Assembly (NCBI GenBank): GCA_019059635.1 | Contig: JAGVRJ010000005.1 | Coordinates: 620,001-684,000 of the forward strand | DNA from: Proales similis | Taxonomy: Eukaryota; Rotifera; Eurotatoria; Ploima; Proalidae | Direction of reading: 5' to 3' | DNA length: 64,000 bases | Shown: in pieces, positions 35,401 to 43,295 of the stretch | Layout: each line of letters starts with the position of its first letter | Numbering within the stretch: the first letter of the stretch is position 1 | Notes under the pieces: generated by a model | Seen by the model: only the letters and a program-made list of their open reading frames with translations | The model's database searches: none | What the model was told of the DNA's origin: nothing | Made by a program: the position numbers and the translations under genes

Positions 35401-35762
35401 TTTATGTTTTCTTGGAGTTGTTCCATCCTACGGTGGTTTTCCTCCGTTTTTTCTTCGAGTTTATTCTGGAGCTGCTCTAGTCTCTCCTTATAAACTTGCA
35501 TTCTTGTTTCGACTTCTATTTGGAAGTCTTCTTTCGCGAGCTGGGATGTACGGCTGGCTTCCAGTATCTTCTCCTCCAGTCTCTCGACCATCTCTTGGAG
35601 TTCCTCTCCTCTTAGTTTGTCCAAGCTCTCCGTGAGCTTGGTTTGTTGGGCAACCATATCTTGCTTTAGCCCTTTAATAATTCCATCCAATTTCTCCATC
35701 CCTTTGATGGCTGTATTTGCCAATTCAGCGGCTTCCATGCTCCTTGTCTGGGCCGAACTCAT
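29466..35762 (-). CDS. Gag-Pol-chromodomain-Env-like polyprotein (2,098 aa)
   Basis: One uninterrupted ORF. Approximate residue positions: coiled-coil N terminus 1-160; Gag domain 200-335; zinc knuckle CMHCKKTGHKEASC near 384; aspartic protease loop DPGA near 459 (usually DSGA/DTGA); reverse transcriptase with YLDD near 792; RNase H 920-1,025; integrase zinc finger 1,150-1,195 and core with SDQGTEF near 1,271; chromodomain (FVKWKGYPEEDNSWV) 1,497-1,545. About 550 further residues look like an envelope glycoprotein: a hydrophobic leader near 1,571-1,585, many cysteines, several N-glycosylation sequons, a basic RNRRR near the middle and a C-terminal membrane span near 2,040-2,065 with a short basic tail. 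Fusion of an Env-like part in frame behind a chromodomain is unusual. Its actual fusion or entry function is not shown. Confidence 0.93.
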   Translation of the reverse strand: MSSAQTRSMEAAELANTAIKGMEKLDGIIKGLKQDMVAQQTKLTESLDKLRGEELQEMVERLEEKILEASRTSQLAKEDFQIEVETRMQVYKERLEQLQNKLEEKTEENHRRMEQLQENINEKFEKTNTKMEQAHSQTKKDVEDKLIGIERKLEAILNIARGPSQEIRNEETIEEIIAVDERPVRKRAPLKQIISLDTEDFRFSGGKDEDVEQWLKKLEKAMRYYEYNRGEWTINAALKLSGDARKAFVWHFDGRDEAEITWSEFSKFMIDEFGQTFETINIHAKLEELSHKGSLQDFIQEFRRIAINLKGQLSEEWITTSFIRKLKPYIRGYVQLQRPKNLQEAFLKAREAEANAKMNYKQNTMPAQEKKPQPQRKEDTPVCMHCKKTGHKEASCWIAHPDLRPKATAPNKDRQAPQGKKKKESVELKATNEVHNTPPDTVKVNYVQAEVGGKVVTCMIDPGARRTVIPHALAKELKLELKNIKTRCSLGDGSICEASHSAEVKITAFGRSTLLDCLILRTNETLLGKDWHEATKAIVDHGNNTIKFPQVEFELNGSLRLIEEDEVRRLDETEIDEESQEESWSTTSVKSIEWEVEHLDEITQEKLKQILEQNKKVFAKDINDLKEPSRVPKQNIKLTDNTPIRAPQYRRSMFENKKLREEIQKMKEAGIVRDSKSPYDLPIFIQIKPNGSARFIEDLRQLNAKMQLDPYPQQRPDDIRDRMAKKRFFSSLDLKSGFWQIELDEESIPYTAFSTPDGHYEFTRLPFGLKNAPSIFNRVMKLVLGHLKFVEIYLDDIFIHSESLAEHLEHIRKVLEVLSEWNLKLSPEKCKWIVSEINILGYIICDGEIKMDKRKIETISECKRPRKVKDIQRFLGMCGYYRKFIKGFAELSAPLYNLVKKETKWTWTDECEDAFKKLKEALTSYPILREPDFEKPFILHTDACGLALGAILSQKDDEGREYVIGYYSRLLQDREKNYGITEKECLAIIAGINHFRVYLYGTTFTVVTDHSALKWLMGLKEPTGRLARWSLVLQQYDMQIIHRAGKKHDNADYVSRAMVEVMFTEELEMPEDQEENKQVDIWEDDNLLNLLRTGRHSPGLQRKQINRINQKAKSYAWENEKVYHIKKDDQGYKREVPKIEDRTRIVKETHAIGHFGLEKTYEKVKEKYWWKGMYMQCKRIINGCLVCLRFSKATKEEQAAQALKVTGIFDRIGVDLVFGLPTTRDGYKGCLVITEYLTKYPFVLPIKSKAAGEIASCLFKYISLFGPQKEILSDQGTEFVNQIINEVNKKFGVVHKKTSAYHPRTNGLTERFNQSFIKALAKQTEGEGTNWIDSIDAVCLAFRINKQSTTQHTPYELMFGRKPNGLEDWTIEESQDTQAQLWQRSQEIREWYEETIPKTIEKIAEAQARQKRHQESRCTKISEELAAGTEVMIKVPQMSNKIGNKLRPKNTGPYTITQVTPKGVYKLKNRKGKELKGTYPRSRLVAIEHVSEEEDDELFEVEKILKHRTRKGKTQYFVKWKGYPEEDNSWVDEEDFTHQDMINEYFNSIDEEITPIKLVREVKGGNTHTGLTAILLIWLLAPLAKALTLEGEFKACKITDKVINIQEEYCMKIGGDHGGFETDVALLERRMYEVDGTAYFCRISEITITTYKPFFGKWEKYRNEVVMEPTEGDCWSLIIAGRCGKEAMKCDEEYCSYEEDPSVDFELWTTKVFKKLNCRTRKTSVKGKYKDKPIHFGRNAYCRADRLFCKTEEGLFVWKKEIIKNCSFTKIAERRMKQYNDLWIDQDYLIRRTQKINACGVEGWNSTEGVVVVNKSEAKNMETHVNQDSVNTLTIMSIDAATFHLEERNRRRWQALSEEMCRLAETVLRLTSSSFNGFIENILKDWVVYSEAGEMFKAECTDAKEVTILNNSLCTREAFVSFKSGKANQTGWLTDGNFITQKSTPKRCDEMNFINVKNGTVLSNVGRKINIIRTKMEGRESFNYASHNFKELNDFKHSLVKHIEDVNEGVKETLSEKIREQLVDDEVQSTADFAEVVEKIIGYRTALVLGTGMIMIALLAILVKRLAKCRREPRTNDLELIEKPRSRAQDLINRLGQY

Positions 35763-35793
35763 TTTTTCTTATTTCTTATGTCGGTTTATCTTA

Positions 35794-35805
35794 GCGCTGC
35801 TACCA
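35794..35805 (-). promoter_or_regulatory. Primer-binding site matching initiator tRNA-Met
   Basis: On the minus strand, two bases after the 5' LTR, the sequence is TGGTAGCAGCGC. The first nine bases are complementary to the usual 3' end of animal initiator tRNA-Met (CUGCUACCA); the match stops after that. Confidence 0.65.
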
Positions 35806-35807
35806 CT

Positions 35808-36165
35808 TGTTAGCCGAGAGAAAGTCGGTGTAGGATTTTACAATTTTATTTTCGATTTAACTAAGAATTGTAGAACTCGAGTCCTTCGCCGAAGCGGGAC
35901 TCTATATAAAGTATTCCACCAAATAAATTTAAAACATTAACAATGATTTTAATTATTTAATTATTGAATCAAATGAATGGCAACAATGGTTGGGATGGGG
36001 AATCGGACTTAGGGAAAACATTAGCCGAGCACTGTGGCGAGGCCCAATGTCGACTCTATCTGGAATACATTAAATGATCGAGGGTGGACAATAATAATGT
36101 GCGGATGGTGGGGTAATTACGAAATAACAAGAGCGACTTAGCTGTATAGGACTTGCTCCGTGACA
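35808..36165 (-). repeat. 5' LTR of the gypsy element (right copy)
   Basis: 358 bp, reads as identical to 28,577-28,934. Followed by AGAT, the target duplication. Confidence 0.95.
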
Positions 36166-36945
36166 AGATGCTGGCTGGTGAGAGCCGTTCCAGGTCGCTT
36201 CCAGCAGTACGACTTCCCATCACTACCGCCGATGTTAATTTTGGTCTCGCCCGACCAGAGGACCCCGTTCCAGAACGACATCGGACGATCCCGGTGGTTC
36301 CTGGCTAGTGTTGGGAAAATGACTCAAGTGCGTCAGAGTCAAATGACGCGACTACCAAAAGTTGTTTGACGCACTTTTTTTTGACCAGCCGCGTCAACTG
36401 ACGCATGGAATTTTGACGCGCGTCGAGTCGAAAATGACGAATTTTTCCAACTTTTTAGAGAGACACCAAAACCACTAGATAGACTGAAATATTTTTTTTT
36501 AATTTTTCAAAAGGCTTAAATTTTCTGATATAAAGGCCCGGAATTCTGGCGAAGTCCAAGCGAGCTTTCTTGTGCTTCTCGCTTAGCAACGGCTTAGCCT
36601 TCCTCACCAGGGACTTGAACCCACTCTCTCGACATCTCCTACGGACCAGGTCGAGTGTAACATCGACCAACTTGCTCTCCTTGAGGTGCTCTGCAACTTT
36701 TTGGGCGCTGGAAATCTTCGTTTTCGCCATTTCTTTGACGATAATCCGATCCAGCGCCTGGTTGGTCTTCCTTGGACGGCCTGTTCTGCGCTGGTCGGAG
36801 TTGGTGCTGGTTTCCTTGTAGCGCTGCACCGTGTAGGAGACCGAGGACTTGCTCACTCCAACGATCTCAGCGATTTTCCGCACACTTTTCCCTTCGCTGT
36901 GATGCTTAAAGATCAGATCAGATCAGATCATATGTATAATAAAGC
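36166..36945 (-). pseudogene. Tc1/mariner-like transposase, N-terminal part (broken)
   Basis: 36,540-36,900 encodes the helix-turn-helix/AT-hook-like N terminus (SVRKIAEIVGVSKSSVSYTV, RRTGRPRK) and reads to LDFAR. The next piece, NHRDRPMSFWNGVLWSGETK, is at 36,170-36,305 and leads into the C-terminal half at 28,576. Between them lies a 237-bp insertion. The usual first catalytic aspartate (WSDE) is glycine here (WSGE), and an upstream stop truncates the N terminus. A GATCA tandem repeat lies at about 36,908-36,930. The gene was dead or dying before or after the gypsy insertion; the order cannot be told. Confidence 0.85.
36306..36542. mobile_element. Small insertion in the Tc1 transposase, possible MITE
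   Basis: About 237 bp with no coding sequence splits the transposase between LDFAR and NHRDR. It starts TAGTGTTGGGAAAATGACTC and carries at least six TGACGC/GCGTCA motifs in both orientations. Flanking 8-bp sequences TTCCTGGC and ATTCTGGC are similar, as expected for an old hAT-type target duplication, but clear terminal inverted repeats were not found at the outer ends. Confidence 0.45.
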
Positions 36946-37912
36946 GTTCTTATAGAAAAGTTTCTAGTAATTTTCATTTTCCGATTCATGTTAACTGTGT
37001 TGCGTTCGCAACGTGGGTTTGGTTTTATCCCCGCATTGACTATAGTGTGTCTAGGTCGTTCATAGATAATTCGCTGATTTGATAAAACCGCTGGTAATTC
37101 AAAGTAACAGAATAGGCGAGTCTCAAGTCCCTCAGCCCCTTCTTCTGCGCATTTTTGTTTCAAAGGCCACACAAAGATGAACTTGTGAAAATTTTCCAAC
37201 TGTCAGCTTATTTCTGACAAAAAAGTTTGCACCCCAAGTTAGAAAAAAAGAATGGGTCGTCTATAAAATCTTGCACGCCAGTCTAACTCCCCAAAAACCA
37301 AAACCTAAAAGATCATATGAACTTTCTTGTAAGTAAAACAATACTAATTGGTAAAGATATTACATAAGATCTGATGAGTGAGTAACTCGAAGCCCGTAAT
37401 AGTTTGGTCAGTTACCGACTATTTGAACCGAGAAAAGTAGATCTTACACTTGGACCTATTGAATTCAAGGTTTATTACGCTATTGTACACAAAAGCTGTT
37501 AACATTTATGAATTTAATGTTACAAAAAAGCTTTGGTTTAGAAGGGAGAGGAGAGAAAATACAAATCGTTAATTGGGTTTGATGGCTCGCTTCATTGTTG
37601 AAAATAATTAACTATTCTTTTTAGGACGCCGTTTTTATTATTCAACAGCCAGATGGACGCACGTACACATGAATTCATAAAAATTGTTTTTGCAAAAACT
37701 GAACATATCAGTGGCTTAAATGAGAACAATCCACCCCTGGCCGAAGTGTTTTCTCTCCGAATAAAATTGAAAGAAAATTTTGAAATTTGAAGGCAAAAAA
37801 AACAAGAAAGAATAGCTCATTCATGGAAAATTTGATTGAACGCTCGTCATGTCCGCCTCAATCTAATTGATCAGCTCAGAGTCTCAACAAATCTCCATAA
37901 AAAGGTAAAGAC
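36946..37912. other. Intergenic, with a third LTR-like fragment
   Basis: TGTTAACTGTGTTGCGTTCGCAAC at 36,989-37,012 and the following about 30 bp resemble the start of the LTR-like repeats at 26,125 and 27,775, including the GTTGC-TT-CGCAAC near-palindrome. The rest is AT-rich with no gene seen and must hold the 3' UTR of the minus-strand TLCD4-like gene. Confidence 0.4.
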
Positions 37913-38912
37913 CTAATCATCTTTTGGCGCCAGGTATCTGCTTAAGTTAATTTTCTTGAGTCCGCTAACGGCCGAATTTAAAAATTTGCCGTTGGCGATT
38001 GTGATCTTTTCCATCATCAGGCGACGATAGGCGGCAATCATTTCAAGTTGATACCGATGCTTTTGCTCATACAAATGCCATTTGCTCGACCAGACGATAA
38101 GGGCGCCCTTGAACATTTTTTGGAACCAGAATATGTTGATAACGTCGAGTGCAACGCAGGTGACCACCATCACGTAGCGAAAGTTCCTCATCATGATCCA
38201 CAATTGATTGTCGAGGATCGAGTATACCTTTAACCAGTAGATTGGAATGGATGCGATTCGTACGCAGAAAAACACGATTGTCATCAGGATGCCGTTCAAG
38301 AAAAATTGATTGGAGTCTTTGGAATAGCCCATAGCGTACAGGAACCATCTTAAGAAGGCGAAAGGTGATTTTTTTGGGGGAGAAAAATCAATATTTCAAG
38401 GTTTACCTCATGTTCACCAAAGGGGTTGAGAGCTCGACAATCAGGCGAAAGTTCGCAAAATAGGGCATCAGCGAGTAATTTAATACATATGAGTAGCCGT
38501 AGAGAGCAAATAAATGATGAAGCAGGGTGAATATGTCGCCGATGGCGCGGTAATTGGCCAACATTACGCTTATGTCAAACAACGTGTAGCCCATCACCAC
38601 AGCCACGTTTGTCTTGATCAAGCCCGAGTTGTATAAGAGCGGCGAATTGTACATTGCATGGTCGACCAGAAATATGTAGATGCAGTTAATGCTGACTATG
38701 ATCGAGAACAGAGTTGAGGTTGCTCTCATGTTCCATTCGATTTTGTTTGAATGCGATAATCGTTCATACGATTGGGTGTATTTGCTCGCAAAATAGGGCG
38801 ACAAAAGGCGATAAAAGAGCGAGAAAAGTATGAAGCTGAGTGAAAGCACCGGCAAGTAATCGACATTATATGAGCCAATGTCAAACGGTAGCTCTTTAAT
38901 TAATCGAAGCAT
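37913..38912 (-). CDS. TLC-domain membrane protein, TLCD4/TMEM56-like
   Basis: Multi-pass membrane protein of the TRAM-LAG1-CLN8 family. Two exons joined by an intron of about 60 bp (about 38,346-38,405) give the junction STPLVNMR-WFLYAMG. Hydrophobic spans occur at residues about 10-32, 57-77, 92-112, 122-150 and two more in exon 2. The motif LHHLFALYGYSYV and the ELSTPLVNMRW block are typical of TLC-domain proteins of the TLCD4 group. It lacks the ceramide synthase Lag1 double-histidine pattern HDxSD. Family members influence membrane lipid composition; the reaction is not known. The C-terminal tail (about 70 residues, many basic and aromatic) is longer than usual. Confidence 0.78.
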
Positions 38913-39210
38913 CTCATCGCCAATCTAAATATCGCCAATTTTACCTAAAGCTGAATAAGAATTAAATTTCATTGAAATTTTACACTTGAAATGTAAGCGA
39001 GAGGGATTCTACTCTCTCTCGTCTGTCTTTTCTCAATCAGACTATTTCAATTATTATTTTTTATTTATTAAAAGTGATTCAATAAGTTTGTGTGAAGTGA
39101 GTCGATTGCATTCAATAGAGAATGTGATCAAGTTCGAATGAGCAGAAAATGACGAATGAGGATATGTGAAAAAAAGAGAGAACCAAAGGGCCCTGGATTG
39201 GTGCGGAAAT
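38913..39210. other. Spacer between TLCD4-like promoter and PSMD6 3' end
   Basis: Minus-strand AATAAATAA (about 39,060-39,068) is a likely PSMD6 poly(A) signal. No gene seen. Confidence 0.45.
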
Positions 39211-40718
39211 TTAAATGTTGATCACTCGGCTTAGTTTCTGAATGCGATTTAGAAGCAGATCGCCTTTCTTTACAGTTTCCTTTGAGGCGAATATCGAGTT
39301 GGTGAATATTTGAAAACTCAAAGTCACTCGTTTAAATTCTTCTTACTTGATATTGGTAGTTTTTGTTGTCCGGTCTGTTTGTTTCCACAATCCCGTTTAC
39401 ACGATCGATTTTTGCGTGCAATCGACCGGCAGCAATAAAGCGCGACAACTCTCTGTTAGAAGATTATGTAAATTTTGATAGATTTGCAGAACCATGCGAT
39501 TGTTTACTTGTCGATGAATTCGACCGATACGCCGAATGCGTTGGCCATGTAACCAAGTGTCAGGCTGGAGTAGGACTGCAGCAGTTGATTATAGGCTATA
39601 ATTCTCATCTCTCTCGTGTAGAATGTGTAATGCTGGTTGAAATATCTGTCCAGTTTCATGTATTGCTCAACGCAAGCTGGTCATTGAAAACATTTAATAA
39701 TAAACCTTGACCGGTATCTGATGTTTTATGCGACTCAAACTTACCAAGGCACTTGAAAAACTCGGCATAACGACATTCATACAAAGAAAGGAGAAAGTTT
39801 TTAACATATGGAAGACCGTGAAGAACCTCAAGAATTTCAGCCCCTCGGGTCACCTTGTCTCGTAGCTCAGGTCGGGAGAGAGCAACCAAGGAGCTGAGGA
39901 CAGTGTAAATAATGAATGTGTTGTAGTCCATGAGCTCGTAAGAGGTAAAAGTGGCCACAGTGTCCAGGAACTGTTTGGCAGCCGACTTGAAGTCGCGAAT
40001 GAGAACTCCGTGAAGACCTTGGTAAACCTTGAGGCGGTTTCTTCGATCCCAGTCGCCGCCCTCTTCGATGAGAGTCTTTGCCTTATCCAAGTTGCGGCTG
40101 ATCAAGTCATAGTCGATGTAGAAAAAGCCGATGCGGATTTGGTGGAACACAAGGTCAAGCTTATGACCGAGGGAAACTGTCTTTTCGTAAGTGTTTCGGA
40201 GTTGCGTCAAGCTGGCCTCCTTAAATTGACTAAGGGTTAGAATACAATGTGATTTAAGAACGGGAAGACGCGAGCAATACTTTGTCGCCGATCAACGAAA
40301 GATATTCGCCTTTAGCCAGGTGAGCTTCGCGGATCTCTGACTCTCCAAGATTGGTTTCTGCGTCTTGAATTTTGGCTTCCAGCTCCTTGAGTTTCTTCTC
40401 ATTCTCTTGCTTCATTCGGCTTAGAAGAGCCTGGTCCACCGGCCAGTTGAGGTCTTTGCAACATTGCTCATAGAACGGGGCCATGTTGTCTTTCTCAATC
40501 TCAGTCATTAGATTCTGCTTGATCTTTTTCATGTCCAGCTCAGCATGGTTCAGATTGTAAATGATGGATAGAGCGGCCAAATTGATATTGGGCGTTTTGG
40601 CCAGCTTGCTCCGATTCGGCGCGGTGTTGGTCGCGCCACCGCCGTTCGACTCATTTGCCAGAATGAATTTGTAATGAGCCAACTCGAGCTTGGGTATCTT
40701 GGCTAGGCCTTCCTCCAT
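39211..40718 (-). CDS. PSMD6: 26S proteasome regulatory subunit PSMD6 (Rpn7)
   Basis: Lid subunit of the 19S proteasome. Start ATG at 40,716-40,718 gives [20 protein letters not shown]. Strong family blocks: [75 protein letters not shown], then the PCI domain ending in [20 protein letters not shown] and [15 protein letters not shown]. Introns of 45-65 bp lie at about 40,211-40,253, 39,700-39,745, 39,454-39,510 and 39,290-39,345. Stop at 39,211-39,213. A coiled-coil stretch ([19 protein letters not shown]-type) lies near residue 105, as in orthologues. It appears complete and normal. Confidence 0.97.
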
Positions 40719-41403
40719 TTCTTTTACGTCTTTGTTTTCGCTCTTTGAATAAATTGAAACTTAGTTCAGATGACTGTGCAATTTGACTGCGCCGCTGTGC
40801 AAATTGCATTCGATCTTAGCGCACGGGCTCGTACACAACTGGGCCAAGTGCCAACACAACCGCTCGCCGATTCTACATACTGACTCAATGCTTGGATTAT
40901 TTCGTCTTATAACAGGTCGCGTCTCTTAAATAACATGTCGATGGGTCTGAAAATTTGAAATCTCTATTCATAATCAAGATTCTGATCAAATAATTCCAGC
41001 TCAAAGAGGAAGAGCAACCTAAATCACGAGGCATACCCTGATGTCGAGAACCTTCTTCATAATCAGATGCTAATTTATGTTGCCACTTCTAATTTTGATT
41101 GCCTTACATTCTTTGATTAAAGCAAAGCCCATTCATTGTGTCCCATGCCTTTATCCACTCCTCTTTCTGAGAAGAAGCCGAAATTCCCAACTATTCTCAG
41201 CAGCCTAATTCTTCCATGTTCTACAAATAGGCTTGAGATAGTATTTGGATGTCGCTTCAACCTGTCCCGAATTAAAATAGGCAAGACGAAAGAATTTGAT
41301 AAAAAAAGATCCTTCTTTTTGTTGGCTGGCAGAATAATTCTGAAAGAATAAATTGACTCGCGTTGTTGTCCCACTCTTGTCAGAGATCACAAACCCAACA
41401 GAA
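40719..41403. other. Divergent promoter region
   Basis: Lies between minus-strand PSMD6 and the plus-strand secreted-protein gene. ORFs of 71-85 codons on both strands at 41,117-41,374 overlap each other, lack domains and are treated as chance. A pyrimidine tract plus AG (CCCACTCTTGTCAG, ending about 41,382) 21 bp before ATG 41,404 looks like a splice acceptor. Confidence 0.45.
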
Positions 41404-41905
41404 ATGAGGACGACGAGCTTTCTTCTTTTTGCATGCGCGACCCTCGCCATACAATTGACAAAAGCTCGTAAGTTTTCGAGATTGTTTGTTTTTGATGTTT
41501 ATGAGGCTAACATACAGGCTAACAGAGGTTCTGGATCAGACCACCCCTCAAGGCCTGCTCTTGGAGCCTGTGACTGAGCCAGAACAGCCTGAACTTGAGA
41601 TTCCTGTTAAAACTATGGATAAACAGCAAGACCAGATGGGCAAACAGCAACAAGCTCAAGACCAGCCTGAAGAAATAGGTGCTGGAGTAGAGGTTCAGCC
41701 TCCATTGACCGACGAGAAAGTGGGCGCCTCGGTTGGCATACAGGACGATGGCGAAGATGATCAGCAGTTTTCTCAGATGGATCAAATGGATCAGATGGAT
41801 CAGTCAAGTGGCTCGAGCAAGTCGTTGCTCTCTGTTCTCAAGAGCAGCAATGGACAGCCGACCCAGAATCAGTTCGTGCTTCGCTGCTCTTGGGTAAAGG
41901 TTTGA
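41404..41905 (+). CDS. Small acidic Q/D-rich secreted protein (about 147 aa, novel)
   Basis: Exon 1 (41,404-41,467) encodes MRTTSFLLFACATLAIQLTKA, a signal peptide, and ends in phase 1. The best-fitting acceptor (AG at 41,524-41,525) joins exon 2 (41,526-41,905). The mature part is rich in Q, D, E, P and S, with a tandem DQM repeat (QMDQMDQMDQSS) at about 41,776-41,815 and one cysteine near the end. It is probably intrinsically disordered. No family recognised. Two earlier AGs give the wrong frame, so the acceptor is inferred. Secreted peptides 1 and 2 share the layout signal peptide plus phase-1 intron, but no sequence similarity is evident beyond that. Confidence 0.55.
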
Positions 41906-42144
41906 GTTCGGCCTAGCCCAATCGAGTCTACTTTTTTTCCTGTTTTTTTTCTTCATTTATTCATGTGGTTGGATGGTGAGTTTTTACGGATTTGCGGACC
42001 ATTTAATATGGGTTTGAGGCGGCTAAATCTATAAAATAAAGTTGGTTTTAACGTGTTTCTAGGCGCCGATTTTACTAAGTCGTGATGATGGTCTTGTGGT
42101 TTTCTTTATTCGGCTGTTTTGAATTTGGAGTTTTAGTTGCAGAT

Positions 42145-43295
42145 TTATTCGGCCGTATCCAACGCAGCAGCGCCCGAAATGATCTCAATCAACTCGCGGG
42201 TGATCACAGCCTGTCTGGTTCGGTTGTAGTAGAGGGTGAGTTTGCCGATCATCTCGCCGGCGTTCTTGCTGGCGTTGTCCATGGCCGACATTCTCGCGCT
42301 CTGCTCAGAGGTGCTGTTCTCTTTGAGGCCGTAGAAGATCATGCTGGCTAGCTGATACTCCTGGTAGCACTTAAGCGTCTCAGCATCGAGCGAATCGTAC
42401 AGTCCAATGTTCTTGGAGCTGTTGACCAAGTTAGTCGAGTAGAACGGCTGCTTAGTGGTCTGGTAGGAGATGGCCGACCTGAATTTGAATTAAATTTTTT
42501 TTTAACACGCCCTTAATTAAATCTTGGCCTTTTCTCACTCACTTGTATCGGTTGTAGAGCAAGTCACCAGAGTCGAACTCAAACTCGCTGGCCAGAATTG
42601 CGTTTGCTACTTTGGATGCATCCAAGAAGGTGATGTTCTTCTTGCCAACCTCATTGGCCGATAACATGATGTTCTTGGCGTGCACACGCTGCAGCTGTGA
42701 GCGAGCTTTATCACCGATGCAGACGATTCTGGTCTCCAAGCCGTCCTTCTGCTCTTGGATGGAGGCCTTCACTGCCTTAACAATCGAAGAGTGAATGGCA
42801 CCGCAGAGACCTCGATCCGACGAGACGGCAACAATCAAATGCTTCTTAACATTCTCTGGGTTAGTTTCAACCTCAGCCTTCTCGGTGAAAACTTGATTTC
42901 AGCCGATCGATTTAGGAATTGCTTTTTTCCAAGATTTTCAACCGCAACTCACCACTGGTCGCGCTTCCGTAAGGTCGGACTTGCTTAAGCTCACGTTCAG
43001 CTTTGGCGTACTTGGCGGCGGAGACCATCTTCATTGACTTTGTGATCTTCTGAATGTTCTTGACCGACTTGAGTCGGATGCTGACTAATTAGGCACCAAT
43101 GGAAGATTGAGATTAGATATGTACTATTCTAGACGGCATTTATTAAAGCTGAGACTCACTTTCTTTAAGGGTGGCATATCCACGCGCCTGGTTGCTAATT
43201 TTTTGGTTGTTTGGAAGCGTTAGAAGACGGCTTGTCGGTCTCTTGCCTGCTTTTACTTACTAGACAACTGGTGTGAGCGACGCTGATCCAAACAT
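42145..43295 (-). CDS. ATP5F1C: Mitochondrial ATP synthase subunit gamma
   Basis: Central rotor shaft of F1 ATP synthase. Conserved blocks include [40 protein letters not shown], and the C-terminal helix [20 protein letters not shown]. Exons are separated by introns at about 42,480-42,542, 42,887-42,952, 43,086-43,158 and 43,207-43,260. The first exon (ATG at 43,293-43,295) supplies [12 protein letters not shown] and joins [11 protein letters not shown], giving a short mitochondrial targeting peptide. The stop is at 42,145-42,147. The gene is divergent from the phosphate carrier gene 562 bp away. Confidence 0.95.

Larger units (their letters stand above)
28577..36165 (-). mobile_element. Complete Ty3/gypsy chromodomain LTR retrotransposon with envelope-like region
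   Basis: 7,589-bp element. Two 358-bp LTRs (28,577-28,934 and 35,808-36,165), both with TG...CA ends on either strand, read as identical on visual comparison, indicating a recent insertion. The 4-bp direct repeats AGAT at 28,573-28,576 and 36,166-36,169 are the target-site duplication. In the element's orientation (minus): 5' LTR at right, primer site, 2,098-codon Gag-Pol-Env ORF, A-rich spacer, 143-codon ORF, polypurine tract, 3' LTR at left. The LTR holds a TATATA box (about 28,669-28,676 and the equivalent right copy). No stop or frameshift is seen in either ORF, so it may be active. It landed inside a Tc1-like transposase gene. Confidence 0.95.

Noticed and set aside
28577-36165. CRISPR array or bacterial island as explanation of the repeats
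   Set aside because: The repeats are two LTRs with TG...CA ends and a target duplication around retroelement genes; no spaced short repeats were seen anywhere.
41117-41374. Overlapping 71- and 85-codon ORFs on opposite strands
   Set aside because: No signal peptide or domain, and each is explained by the absence of stops on the other strand.
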